NCBI GenBank assembly: GCA_023374025.1
Contig: SIJG01000033.1
Location: forward strand, 717,239 to 781,238
Origin: Heterodera schachtii
Taxonomy: Eukaryota > Nematoda > Chromadorea > Rhabditida > Heteroderidae
Direction: 5' to 3'
Length of the DNA stretch: 64,000 nucleotides
Shown here: piece after piece, positions 22,915 to 36,300 of the stretch
Position numbering within the stretch: the first letter of the stretch is position 1
How the letters are laid out: the number at the start of each line of letters is the position of its first letter
Translations under genes and position numbers: made by a program
Notes under the pieces: model-generated
Databases searched by the model: none
The model's input: only the letters and a program-made list of their open reading frames with translations
Told to the model about the DNA's origin: nothing

Positions 22915-25600
22915 GCCAGAATTTTGGAGGGAATGCCAAAGAATGTTCAAAACAAAAAAATGACATCATTTGAATTTGTCAATTTGTCAAAACGCCAATA
23001 TTTTTTTTGCATTATAAATGATTCTGTAAAACCTAAAAATATTTTTGACTTCATTAAACTTTAATTTTTACATCCATTTTAATTTTTTCTTAAAGTGCAG
23101 AATTATAAAAATGTGATGACTATGGACCTGACTTAAATGGATTTGCATATTTTTAATTGGACTCATTTCGGACTAAAAGTTGATTGTATTTTAGCCTCTT
23201 GGAAGAATTGTATTCTCAAATCTTTCTATATTTCAATTTTTTCCATTTTCCAATATTTTTATCAAAAAAATAGAAAAATGTACAGCACGAAAAAACATTC
23301 ATTAAAAAACGATAAAAAATATTGAATATTTGCTTGGTTTGAAGTAGGGTTGGCCTGGTTCGGGTACCCGACTAAATAAAGCCCATTAATAAAAAAAACT
23401 TCTTTTTTAATAAAAATTTACCAACAAAAAACTCTTATAGTTTTTTAAAAATCCCTATAAAAAATTTGAAGAATTTAACCTTATTTCGCTTGAAAATTTG
23501 AAAATTTGAACCTTTATTAATCTAATAAAATATTTTATAACTTTAAAAATTATTTTTTTGTTTTTTAAAACAGCCAAAAACCCAAGAACCAATTATTGGT
23601 AATTTTTTGGACAAAAGCTATTAACAAAGTCACTAAAATTTCAAATTTTTTCCCGCGGCACTTCTCGGCACCGCCAGACCCTCCCCCTGTTGCCCAAAAA
23701 TTTTGGAAAAACTGTGCCGCAAAAAAGTGATTTAAAAGTTTTTGTCAATTAATCTGAAACACAGAAAAATTTTCAAATTTTTTCATTTTTAAATTCTGAA
23801 TTTATTCAATAATCAGTCATTTGTCAATATAATTCTTTCGGGCAAATTCCTCCACCATTTCAATTTATATTCAAATGGAGAATTCAAAAAAGGTCAGAGA
23901 ATCCATGACCAAAACTTTAAAATTAATAAAAAATATAAAGAATAACTAAAAATGAAACTCTTTGGATTGATCACTTTTTTTGTTTTTTTTTGCTAGGATA
24001 TCATACAAAATTAAGCAAATCCTTTTTTGAGTAAAAAAAAAAATTCTAATTAAAAATAAGCTTTTTAAATGATAAAAAGACACTGGGAATTAATGAGCCG
24101 GCGAAGTCGATAGGCACTGCCGAGGAAATATCAAACTTTTAATGCGGTTTATTCAAAATTTTTGATCAGAAAATTGACCATTTTTAAGACTTTTTTTTCT
24201 CCATAAATCCAAAATGGCAAAAGAGCCTTCTTTTGAAAATTTAGCCCCATTGCTTCTCAAAAACCACTAAAGTAGGTTAAAGCCTCACATTTTGGATATG
24301 AAAAATTATGAATTTAATTTATTTAATTATAAATAAACGGCACTTAGTGAAATTATCGAGTCAAAATAAATTCAATTTTGGTTTGCCTAAGCCCAATTTT
24401 ATATCTGCTCGCGAATCTTGAGTAAAAAAATGTGGATATCATTTCTCGATCAGTTTTGTTTTTTCTTCCCGAATTGAATTTCGTTCACATGGTTCGAGTT
24501 TTCCCTAAAGCTTTTGCGAATTGAAGACAAATTTTATCGGAATATTTTACTGTCAAATGTTTGGCATAAAAAGGCAGAGACTCTCTCTCTGAACACTGAA
24601 CTAATGCTACTAATTAACAATTAATCTTCTTCATTTACATGCTTTAATAATGGTGACTCGACCTGCAAAATCAATTCTCACGATCCGTCCGTAATTAATT
24701 TTATCAATGATTAATGGAAATCAAATTAAATTTTCTTCATTTTTCAATTTTCCAGATTAATATTTTCGATAATTTTGTATTGAATTAACATAATTATTTT
24801 CTTCATAACCACAATTTATGCATTATAATGGATGAAAAATGACTCATTAGCAAAATCAGAGCCGATTTTTGGCTTTTTCGATAGCTGCGAAAAAGTGTTA
24901 GTGATGACAAATTGGGAAAACTGTGCAAATTCCATTGATGGAAAAAGAGATAAAAAATGGAATGAATAAATTATTTTTATAAAAATAATAGAAAATGTAC
25001 AAAATTAAAGTAATGAAAAGAGAATTAAATTAAAAGTGTAAAAAAAAAGAACGAGTAAAGAGTGTTAATGAACCTAACTTAGAGGACAAATGGCTGAAAT
25101 GTCATTGCGGTAAAGTGCCAAAATAAAAAAACAATTCCCTTTCCGCCCGCTTATCTACCGTTTCTTGGCTCAAGTGCCACTGGAACAAAATGAAAATTTG
25201 CCCGCTCTGCTGATGGCACTGCACTCTCTCCGCTGTCTCTTTCTCTGTTCCGTGCCGTTCCGTTCGCCTCACTGACCGCTGCATTGGCGTTCTGTGCCAA
25301 TGCTGCTACTTTTGTTCTAGTTTCGTATTCCGGGCTTATGTATAATTCAAACTCCTCCATTTTTTGAGAGTAAGCATTGACAATTCAATTCGTACTAAAG
25401 TACCAATATTGTCCGCTTTTGATCAAAAAGAAAATCGATTACATTTGCATAATAAACCAATTTTTTACATAGAAATTGATTGGAAATTCCGTCGAGCAGC
25501 AGCTGCCTTTATGTGATGGAAGCTTTTGTGATGATTATAATACAAACATCATTTCTTAGCATCATTTCTTAGTTTCTTATCCGTCCATTTTTGCATAATT
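22915..25600. other. AT-rich stretch, mainly repeats
   Basis: No gene is seen. The region holds degenerate GC hairpins near 23652 and 24098 and the left copy of a long direct repeat. Confidence 0.45.
23795..25340 (+). repeat. Direct repeat flanking the GT10 gene, left copy (about 1.5 kb)
   Basis: The stretch matches 29762-31205 in order and orientation. Shared blocks include AATAATCAGTCATTTGTC, GGATGAAAAATGACTCATT and the GC-rich end with CTGATGGCACTGCACTCTC. Small indels separate the copies. ORFs on the minus strand near 25.1-25.4 kb and 30.9-31.2 kb are the same repeat and not independent genes. Confidence 0.75.
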
Positions 25601-25611
25601 TTGCTTACACT

Positions 25612-25833
25612 CTGTCTCTTTTTCCATCTCTCTCTCTCTCTTTCTCTCTCTCTCTACTCTCTTCTCTCTACCATCTCTCTCTCTCTCTCTCCCTCTCTTT
25701 CTCTCTCTAGCTATACTATCTCCTTCTTGTCTCTCTGCCATTCTTCTCTTTCAATCTTTCGCTCATCTTCTCAATTTTATCCTTTTCTCATTATACCTCA
25801 TTCTCTCCCTCTATCTCCTTTCTCTCTTACCCT

Positions 25834-25870
<37 letters not shown>

Positions 25871-25905
25871 CTTTCTCTCCCAAATCTCTCTTTTTCCCTT
25901 TTCAA
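25612..25905 (+). repeat. (TC)n-rich microsatellite
   Basis: About 300 bases of interrupted TC repeats lie just upstream of the GT10 start codon. The ORF of repeated serine and leucine here is a repeat artefact. The tract may form part of the promoter or 5' leader, but that is inference. Confidence 0.85.
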
Positions 25906-25948
25906 TTTGGTTTCATTGTGAGTTTTTTTAGATTTTTCTGAATTTAAA

Positions 25949-28600
25949 ATGCTTAATTTGACTCATTTTCGCCTTGTCCACATTTTGCTTAGTTGTGCTA
26001 CCATTTTTGTGATAATTTTATTTCACTTTTTGCTGTCCAAAAATTTCCTCACGATTGATCACCGATTATCAGCGAAACAAACGACCGTATCAGAACGGGG
26101 TCCTACTTTTGAGTTGGATGTATACGATACTGAAGAATGGCGTACGGTCGTTACAAGCATTGGCTGTGACGTCAGCCAATTTACGAATGTTCGGCATGAA
26201 AAATTGGCACAATTTTACGGCCAAAATGGCTTATACACATTAAGCAAAAGCAAAACGTTTTTTGATGAAAAAGGCATGAAAATTTAAAAAAGGGTAATCA
26301 AATATTTATTTAAATTTGTTTTCTGTTAGATGATATTTTGGTGTTTGTCTCCGGTTGTATTAATTACCCATTTAATGAGAGGCAGCTAATTGATGTGCAA
26401 ATTGTTCAAAGTCATTCAAGTCCGAATTGTTGCTGTTTTAGGAACAGACAGAAGGAGAAAACTCAAATGTAAATTTGGGAAAGCAAATTAAATATAAAAA
26501 ATATCAAAAAATAAAAAATAAAATTTTATTTAATATGCAAGAATAAACAAAATACAGAGTTATTATGCTCATTTAAAAAAGACAATTCATCTTTAGGTCA
26601 AAATCATTCATCAATGGCACTGAAAATGCAATTGCTTTTTTGGTCACTGCCAAATTTTCCCGTCCAAAATGCTTTTTCATGAAAAGCAAAGGTTTTTTTT
26701 ATTCAATCCGAAAATAATTTTTCATTTAAATATCTTTTAATTGCTTTTTTTCCAGAATCTTTTTTCGGCTATTTAACTTTCAAATGGCGCAATTCATCTG
26801 TTGAGACTCTGCGACAAATTAAATTTCCAGAAATTATTTTCGACAAAATTGGCAATCGTTTTGTTGAATTTGTTGCACTCGAAGAGATCAATTTAAACGA
26901 GAAAAACCCATGGAAATTCACAAAATTCCATGTATATAAAAAAAAATGATTTAATTGAATTTATAAAAAATATGGGCAAAATAATTAAATAATATTTTTT
27001 ATATTTAAGCAATACCGTGGATTGCCCATAATCTTAGCATGGAACAAACAGTTTTTCTACCCTCACCAATGGGATTTTTGGCCATCATCATTGTCATATG
27101 GCGAGGACCCAAATTCGAATTGTCCTTTCCAATGCATTTATACAACGGAACGAAAGGCGTAATTTATTTTTTTTAATTTTTATAATTTTTGAATTAAAAT
27201 TTGATAAATCAATTTTTTCTTAGTGAGAGCTCTGCCTCAGTGCTGCTTTTCCATATTTTTTGGTCAAATCCTATCGGTTTTTTGCCTTTTTGGAGCTGGC
27301 CTCAGCATCGTAGTCAAGAACAACTGTAAATTTTTGTTATATATTTTTATTTTATAATTATTTTAAATAATAATTATTATTTTTAAGCCTAAAAAAAATC
27401 GATTTGAAATCAGAGCCCAAATGATATATTTTAATGGTTCATTTGGAATCTAAAAACTCCTTTTTTAATATTTACAAGTTTGCTGAGTCGGCATATTTTA
27501 GACAATTTCAAAAAAAATTCTAAAAACAAAATTCAAAATATTAAATTTAGTACATTCAACAAAACAAAAAAGCAAACGCTCAAACCTGGGAATTAAAACG
27601 GATTAACCCTTTTAGTTACGCCTTTTTCACTCAAGAGTCGCCATATTATGCGGGAAGAGTTTTTGATAATTTGCCCAATGATTGGTTCAATTTGTCCATG
27701 ACTTACCACGGCAACAGCACCATATGCACCAAATATGATGAACTACATGAACATCGAAGTGGCGAAATCACGCAAATTGAGGAGGACGAATTTTGGAACG
27801 AGCAAAAAGTGAGAGGGCGCAGGGGACTCAAATGACCGACGCCGAAACACAAAGTGCCAACGGACGAGTTGCCGATTCAGCGCAAAAATTACCGAGCGAT
27901 TGGCTGGGGAAAGTGGTGCCAACCGAGTCCGAATCCAGGCCTTTTTCTCATCCCGAATCCCAATCCAAAAATTTTGGCCTTTCAGCCCGAATTCCATCCA
28001 ATTTTTTCTCGTCCCGCGGGAATTGCTGGCGGGGACAGAATGGGCGGGCAGCAGCGTGGAAGCAAATATGTGCCTAATTACGTCAAATTGAAGATCAAAG
28101 CGCTTGTTGGCCAGAAGAGCAAATTTGCTCTGCAAATTGTGTCCAAATGTGGCGCATCCTCCGCAAGGGATATTCTCACTGCCCAACTGGGCCAACTAAT
28201 CCCTGTCAATGTGTTTGGGGCATGCAGTGGGAACGAATGTGACGAACAATGCTATGGGCAACAAATGAGTGCTAATCAAACCAATTAATTAATTAATTAC
28301 CATATTTAATTTGATGCTCAAGCAAAAAGATTGAGTTAAAAATTTCTATTTGAATTGCCTTCAGAGTCCCATTTCTTCTATTTGGCATTTGAAAATTCGG
28401 TGTGCTCCGAATATGTGACGGAAAAGTTTTGGAACGCGCTTCGCGCACTGACAGTGCCGGTGGTGCTGCACCGCACTGTGCTCCGTGGGGTGGGCGTGCC
28501 GGACGACGCTTACATTGCAGCCGACGACTTTTGCAGTGTGCAAGAATTGGCACAATATTTGCTGGCACTCCGACGCGACACTGACAAATACATTCAGTGA
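25949..28600 (+). CDS. Alpha-1,3-fucosyltransferase, GT10 family
   Basis: Nine exons with fully consistent phases: 25949-26273, 26330-26468, 26597-26691, 26756-26931, 27010-27158, 27224-27325, 27616-27808, 28115-28268 and 28365-28600, 522 residues. A type II anchor (residues about 10-28) places it in the Golgi. The catalytic part begins near residue 246 with GLPIILAWNKQFF and CPFQCIYTTERK, then FFTQESPYYA, WFNLSMTYHGNS, ALQIVSKCGASSARD and the strongly diagnostic FYLAFENSVCSEYVTEKFW. These are GT10 donor- and fold-defining blocks; the family moves fucose from GDP-fucose to N-acetylglucosamine. Intron 1 needs a GC donor (AAAAG then GCATGA), since the frame hits TAA before any GT. Intron 7 carries a GAATCCC-word repeat. 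The 245 residues ahead of the catalytic part are unusually long for a stem. The exact acceptor sugar cannot be told. Confidence 0.92.
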
Positions 28601-29761
28601 ATTTATTAAAACATTCAAAACTCACTCTAGGGGTTACTACAAAAAAAATTTATGTAATTCTACGACTCGGCTTTTTGGATGTGAAAAAATAAAAAAATTT
28701 TAAAGTTTTGCTAATAATTTCCGTCGAATGGTTTTTTTCTCGAAATCAATAAAAAAAAGTTGCGAATTTTTTGCACTTCCGTTCCTTTACATTTCTTATG
28801 TTTTGTCTCAATTAATAACAGTTTATTAATTTTAATTAGGTAATCATTTCTCAGGTTCTTCAATTGGACAAGAAAGTACAGCAGCATAAGGAAAAGGAAA
28901 AATGCACTTTCTCCAATTTGTCAGCTTTGTCAAATTGCGCAAAAATATCCAAGGCCAAATTACAGAATCGACAAAAGAAATTTTTGGTCCAATTCGCAGT
29001 GCAAATACAATTTTGTTGAAGAAAATCTCTTTAAATGTTAACATGGATAAAACTAATCATGTCTTATTTTATCAGGGCTGCCGATTGAAATTTTCGCTTA
29101 AAAAGCCCCAATGGTCGGGCAGTGCCGAGACATTTATATGAGATTTATTAACAGATTATTACCAAAAAATGCCAATTTTATCCCGGCTTTTTTCCCAAAA
29201 TACAACCAAAAGCCTCAAAGCTTTATGTTAAAAATTAGTCTCATTGTCCTCCTAAAAAACATATAAGAGGCTAAAAACTCACAGTTGGCAGCCCTTTTTA
29301 TTTTTTGAAGGGCATGGGTAGACAGACTCATTAGTGCTATTGGTTTTGGATTACACCTTCACACTTAAAATTTTTTTTTATTTAAATAAGATTTTTCTTT
29401 TTTCCCCGGCAGTGAATAGCAGCACTCTAATTTGTAAGCCTCCCCCTACTGTTAACCCTTTTTACAATAGAAATACAAGAACTCGACTTCAAGCCTGGAT
29501 TTTCCTCAGTTTTTTTTTTCAATGTCATTCATATATATTTCTTTTTATTTGTAAATTTATAATAAGAAGGCAAAAGAAAAGAGTATCATATGAAAAATAA
29601 AAATTAATTCTTTAAATTTTAAAAATTCTTCCCTCTTTTAAAAAACTATAAAATTAAATTTTGTATGAATTTTGAAAAAAAAAAATTCATTTCTTTGTTT
29701 TTTTAAATCACGTTTTCTGAATATTTTAATCTTTAAAACACGGAAACGCAAAAAAAAAGAT
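28601..29761. other. Intergenic AT-rich stretch
   Basis: No gene is supported. A degenerate remnant of the GC hairpin sits near 29110. Confidence 0.4.
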
Positions 29762-31205
29762 TCTGAATTTATTTAATAATCAGTCATTTGTCGAAATAAA
29801 TTTTCGGGCAAATCCTCCGCCATTTCAATTTATATTCAAATGGAGAAATAAAAAAAGGACAAAGAATCCAAGGCTAAATTTTAAAATAAAAATAAAATAA
29901 ATAAAATTGAAAATGAAACTCTTTTGTTTTGCTAGGATACCCATGTAAAATTAACCAAATCCTCTTTTGAGAGACAAAAAAAATTCTAATTAAAAAATTT
30001 TTTAAATGATAAAAAAACACTGGCGATTGATGGGCTGTCGGTGCCGAGGAACCACGGGAAAATATCGAACTTTTTAATGCGATTTATTAAAAATTTTTGA
30101 TCAAAAATGACTATTTTTATGAATTTTTTTTTTCCTTCAAAAAATCCAAAATGGCTTAAAGGCTTAATTTTGAAAAATTTAGCCCCATTGCTTCTCAAAA
30201 ACCACAAAATGAGGCTAAAGCCTCACATTTAGGATAAAATTTCTAAAAATTATGAATTTATTTATTTAACTATAAACAAATGGCACTTAGTTAAATTATC
30301 AAACTTATTTTTGGTTTGATTAAGTCCAATTTCATATATGCTCGCGAATCTTGCGTAAAACTGTTGAGATTGGGTCTCGGTTTTTCTTCCCGAGTTGAAT
30401 TTCGTTCACATGGTTTGAGTTTTGCAAAAATTTATATCAGACCGAGACAAATTTTATCTGTTTTTCCAATAATTAATCAAAATCAAAGTAAATTGGAGTG
30501 AAGGACCAAACCCGTACACAAATTTATCTGTATTTATTGTGATTAAAAATTCTGTATATTTTTCAATTCTTAATTTTTTAATTTCTGATATTATTTATTT
30601 ATTTATCAATATTTTCGATAATTTAGTATTAACATAATTATTTTCTTCATAACCTCAATTTATGCATTATAATGGATGAAAAATGACTCATTAGCAATAT
30701 CAGAGCCGTTTTTGCCGGATGCTTTTTCGATAGCAGTGGAAAAGTGTTAGCGATGACAAATTAGAAAAACAATGGAAATTCCACTGATGGAAAAAGAGAT
30801 AAAAAAGCGAATGAATAAATTAATTTTATAAAAAATAAGCGAACAAAAATAAGTTATTCATTAAGAGAAAATGTACTAAATGAAATGAATGAAAAGTGAA
30901 TAAAATTGAAAGTGTAAAAGAGGAACGACTTAATGAACCAAAATTAGAGGGAAAATGGCCGAAATGCCATTGCGGTAAAATGCCAAAATAAAAACAATTC
31001 CCTCTCCGCTGCCGTTCCGTCCGCTTCTCTTCACTTCGTTGCTTGCTGAAGTGCCACTGCGATAAACACTTAAAATTTTGCCGCCCTGCTGATGGCACTG
31101 CACTCTCTCCGCTGTCTCTCTGTTCCGTGCCGTTCCGTTCGCCTCACTGTCCGCTGCATTGGCTTTCTGTGCCAATGCTCGAACATTTCTTCCAGTTTCA
31201 GATTT
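29762..31205 (+). repeat. Direct repeat flanking the GT10 gene, right copy
   Basis: It is the partner of 23795-25340, with the same order of blocks and small indels. The fucosyltransferase gene lies between the two copies. Confidence 0.75.
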
Positions 31206-33370
31206 CACATTTATTTCTTTATGATTTAAAAAAAAAAAATTTGGCGCGCATTATAAACTCCACTGCTCAAGCACTTTTCAAAATTATTTCCAAAAATCAA
31301 AAACTCAATTTTCTGATAAAATCTTTAATAAATTGCAACTAAATTTTCCTATTTTATCCAAATCACTACAAAAGGGTCCCACTTTTATTTATTTTTTCTG
31401 GGTACTAAACAGCAAAAAGTGCCAATTGTATACAATCTAAATTATATTATTGAGAAAATATATTGGGAATGTTACGGTATTTTTTGATGTGCGACAAGAT
31501 TATTTGGCATGTTGTGGCATTTTAGTGCCAAAACGAAATTGCAAAAAATAAGAATTATGAAGGCCAAACAAAACAAAGATAAGGTATAAATAAGAATTCG
31601 GGATATGAATTTATTTAAGGATTAATTATGACGAATGTTTGAATTATGGCCACGGAGGAAGGCCAAGGTTTGGTTTTATTGTTTGTAAATTTAAATTAAA
31701 TATATTTTCGAATTAATTATTGAAGTGAAATCGTTTCATAGTTTCATCTGTTATAACTCTCAAATCTTAAGTGAATTGAATTCAAGAGAAGAATGAATTA
31801 AAAAATTGTTCTTACTCCAAGCTTCAAAAAATTGGAAAAGTTTCAAAAAAAAAACTTATTGAGTCAATTTCTTAAAGATCTTAAGATTCAGATGGTGCCG
31901 CTAGGAGAAAATAAAAATTAAAAACATTCGCAGAATGTATTAATTATAAAATGGTGGTAAATAGCGTAAATCATCAAAATAATTGAAAAAATACCATTAA
32001 TTGACAATTTCTGAAACAATTAAACAGTTTTATAATTATAAATTATAATTAAAATTTAATTTATCCATCCTTTACTAATCTGACGCACATGCATCAATAA
32101 ATTTCGAATCAGGTAAAATCTCAAAACTCGAATAATCGAACAAAATTGAACAAAACTAATTTTTTGAGAATAAAGTCTGAAGAGTGAGACAAAAGCTTGG
32201 ATCTTCGGTTTTTCTTATTGTCAGACCGATGAAACAAAATATGACCATCACTCTCTTCAGAGTTGGCATTCGTGAGACCAAAGCCCAAAGATCGCACCAA
32301 AATGTCGGGACTTTTCGCCGGTAGAAAATTTTGAATTGCAACCACACTGCGAAGCGCACTGAGAATGATCGGATTTGATAAAATGTCGGAAAGCCGTTCA
32401 AATATAAGCAAAGGAATTTTTCTTACTGCATTTAAAATTGAATAATTTACAGTATACCTTATCCAATAGATTATCAAAGCCACAAAGGCACACAAATTTT
32501 CAATTATTGTAGTCTTTTATATTGAATTCACTCAATTATTTTCATCATACTGTATTTCCTCAATCTTTTACAGTACTTCTTCCATTTCCCTTTACATAAA
32601 ATGCATTTAACACAAAATTCATATTACTTTTTGAAAATACTAATAATAATAATTTATTCAAATAAATTTATTTTTGTTTTTTTTGATCATCAAAAAACTC
32701 ATTACCAACCAATTCATTCATTTCTTACAATCGTTTAGCACCAACCGCCACCAACCACCGCCATTGATGGAATGCACATCCAAAAACTGATTCATCCCCA
32801 ATCCAATCTAATGAATTTGGCTGTTATCGCTGTTAGCGATCAGTTTTTACCCCCCCCCCCCATCCCTTGGCTAATTGTTGATTCGGTTTTTTTTTTGCTT
32901 AGCTTTCACGGGGGGGGGGGGGGTTGGACAATTTTACACAACGTGTCACAGCGCCACCCACCGCCCGCCCATCCCGCCCATGGGGGACGTGTGGGATGTG
33001 TGCGGTTCCCGCCCATTTGCCGCGCTGCTTCTGCCGCAGGGACCGCCCATTTGGGCACGTCGGCCACAGCATTTAAGCGCTGTCCGATCAGCGAAAAATC
33101 AGTCAGTTCAAAATTTCATACAAGCATTCAACTAACAAATTAGCTGGGGAAGGTGGTAGGAAAAGCCAAAACAAAAACATTTTTGGAAATGAGACAACGA
33201 ATACTCATTTTTAAATAAATTTTCTATAATCTATTTTTTTTGTATTTCATTTAAATTTAAAGAACTCAAAAAATTGAATTTCATTGCTTTTTAGGAAGTG
33301 ATTTTTTCCTCTTTTTCTGATCCCGAATCCCACTCTACAAAAGCAACCCGTCCCACTCTCGACGTTCAAC
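31206..33370. other. AT-rich intergenic stretch with one coding-like patch
   Basis: On the minus strand 32495-32121 stays open for 124 codons and reads IPLLIFERLSDILSNPIIL in its middle. I recognise no family and no partner exon, so I do not call it a gene. Runs of 12 C (32850) and 14 G (32910) lie upstream of the repeat-protein gene, and a possible core promoter with an ATTTAAG box and TCAGTCAGTTC lies at about 33072-33108. Confidence 0.3.
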
Positions 33371-36300
33371 ATGAACAAGTGGTCTGCACTTGTGTAAGTT
33401 TGTGGGGGGGGGGGGCTTGAACCCTGGCCAAATATTAAACCTTTGTCCACTTTCAGTCTGTTGATCGCCCTGATCAGCGCGCTGGACAGCGCTGTTGTGC
33501 AACAACAGCGCGCCGCCAACGCGGACGCATCGAAACCGGAACTGAACAACCAAAAGCCAGGTAAATTAAAATAAATTTATTAAACAATTAAATTAATTTA
33601 ATAATTTGATTCAGGAACTGTGGACTCGGACAAAGGAAACGCGGACAAAAGCCAGGGAGCGGACACGGATGGAAAGAACCCGGAAAAGCCAAAGGAAAGC
33701 CAAGAAGTGGAAGAGGATGGACCAAATCCGAAGGAGCCAACGAAAAGCCAGAAACTGGAAGAAGATGGACCAAATCCGAAGGAGCTAACGAAAAGCCAAG
33801 AAGTGGAAGAGGATGGACCAAATCCGAAGGAGCCAACGAAAAGCCAGAAACTGGAAGAAGATGGACCAAATCCGAAGGAGCCAACGAAAAGCCAAGAAGT
33901 GGAAGAGGATGGACCAAATCCGAAGGAGCCAACGAAAAGCCAGAAAGTGGAAGAGGATGGACCAAATCCGAAGGAGCCAACGAAAAGCCAAGAAGTGGAA
34001 GAGGATGGACCAAATCCGAAGGAGCCAACGAAAAGCCAAGAAGTGGAAGAGGATGGACCAAATCCGAAGGAGCCAACGAAAAGCCAGAAAGTGGAAGAGG
34101 ATGGACCAAATCCGAAGGAGCCAACGAAAAGCCAAGAAGTGGAAGAGGATGGACCAAATCCGAAGGAGCCAACGAAAAGCCAGAAAGTGGAAGAGGATGG
34201 ACCAAATCCGAAGGAGCCAACGAAAAGCCAGAAAGTGGAAGAGGATGGACCAAATCCGAAGGAGCCAACGGAAAGCCAAGAAATGGAAGAGGATGGACCA
34301 AATCCGAAGGAGCCAACGGAAAGCCAAGAAGTGGAGGAGGATGGAACAAATTCGGACGAGGACGAGCTCACTGAAAGACAGGAAGCGGAAGTTGATCGGA
34401 TGCGTGTCCGTGCCGGTGCCACCTCCATGCATGGGCTTGACAAACTTGCGCCAACGCCACCGCCGAGTGCCACTTCTACAAATGCCATCGCAATACGAGA
34501 AAAGCGCGTCCCATGGCTACCACTCTTTGGATTAGCAATACCCATTGGACAAATTGTGATACCATTCGTCACCAACAAATTATGCGAGCATCGTACCCAA
34601 TATTGTCCTTGTGGGAGGGGAAGGTGCGTGCCGGTAACTACGTACAAGGCGGACAAATGTTGTGACAGCAACTTTGAATGGAAGTGTTGCCCCGATGTAA
34701 GTATTAAGTTAAAAAGAAATTATTATCAAAAATTCTGCATTAAAATAGTCCGGGAGTGAGAAGGCAGCCGTGAAATTTTCTTGAAAATTTGAGTGGAAAT
34801 GCCATTGTCTGTTCTTGAGCCCATTAGTTTTTATGGCAAAGACCTTTTCAGTTTTTTGAAAATTAGCTTTTTTATTTATTTTTGGTGCAAAGACCAAAAT
34901 CTAGTTAACTTTTTAATAATAAATTCAAAAGACCAAAACCAAAATTTGGACATTTTTTGAACAAAATCCTATAAGAAGCATATAACAATTTTCAAAAAAT
35001 CTCTAGCAACTATTTGCCTTTATCAAAATTTTAAAAATAAACGTGCATTGCATCACCTCCTTTTAGTGTTTTTTTTTCATGACCAATATCTTTTTAAATT
35101 TCTGGTAATCATTTTGGTTTTATGCAAAAACGGTTTTAAGGAGCCGACTACGCCAGCACCTCAACTGGTATTAAATTTAATTGGAACATTTATCAAGTCT
35201 TTTGATTGTATAAATATAGGGAGGTAATAATTGTTTTTAAAAAAATTAAAATTATTAAGGAAAAGTGCGTGCCTGGTAGATATTATTGGGACTGGATTTG
35301 TTTGGGATTCTATGAGCATAATGAAATTCTTGCGAGCTCAGCTAAATGCAAAAAGTGGTACGAGCAATCATTCACGTGCATGTGCGATTTTAAGAGCATT
35401 GATTGGTTTCCAGAAATTGAAGGAATTTGTCGAAAGGTATCTAATTATATGCATAAGCATGATAATTTACAAACGAAAAATAACCCTAAGAATCGATCCA
35501 AAAATTTTCAAATAAACCCCAAAGAAATGAAAAATTTTTTAATAAATAATCTCAAATTTTTATAAAAAAATTACTCACTTTTGGAATTTTTGTGCATTTA
35601 AGACACAGGTTTTTTCCAATTTTTGCACCTATTTTTGCAACAATTTTGGCATTTTCGGTGTTTTTAGAATCTCTTTTGCACTTTTTTGGCAACTGTTTTA
35701 GTACCTATTTCAGCATTTTTGCACCTCAAAATCCCAGATCTAATAATAATATAATTTAATTTGAAGGATTGTAAAACAGCTACACCCGGAGCAATCGCCG
35801 AAGGACTCTGTGACTGTGGGTATGGAACAAATTGTGCAGTAATTGAGTAAGTCAAGTTTAGAAAATTATTCAAAATTAAAAGATGAAGATAATTCATAAT
35901 ACATGTTAATATTCCTAAAAAATAAATGTCAAAAATATATGAGGACATTACCGGACCAGGCCAAGGTTGTGCCTGAAATTCTCCGGGCCAAATTAATACC
36001 CGCGCCACCCTTGCTTTATAGTTTTTAAAATTATCCTAAAAACCATAAAGCTAGCATTTTTAATTTAAAAATAAATTTTATGAAACAAAAGAGAAAAGTT
36101 TTATTTTAATAAAAACTAATGAATTATTTTGTTTTTTTGGAAAATATCGATTGTTCACAGTCCTGGCGCTGGGGCCCGGTTGAACAACAATTCGTGGTTC
36201 CGTTTTTTCCCAAAGATCCTGGTCCCGTTCTTCTAAATAGTTTTATGCATGATAGATGAAAAAATGATCGAGAAAAGTATTAAAATAATGTTCTTCGCTT

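Noticed and set aside
25102..25360. Minus-strand ORFs with SEANGTARNRE near 25.2 and 31.1 kb as paired genes
   Set aside because: They are the two copies of the long direct repeat, with differing frames and no consistent start or splice structure.
25601..25921. ORF of serine and leucine repeats
   Set aside because: Translation of the (TC)n microsatellite.
32121..32495. Minus-strand 124-codon ORF that looks partly membrane-like
   Set aside because: I could not find partner exons or a family. It may be a single exon, but the evidence is too thin for a call.
33598..34671. Long minus-strand ORF of 357 codons with FWLFVGSFGFGPSSST repeats, and similar ORFs in other frames
   Set aside because: It is the reverse or shifted reading of the 48-bp minisatellite. 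The plus-strand reading has a signal peptide and downstream exons in frame.
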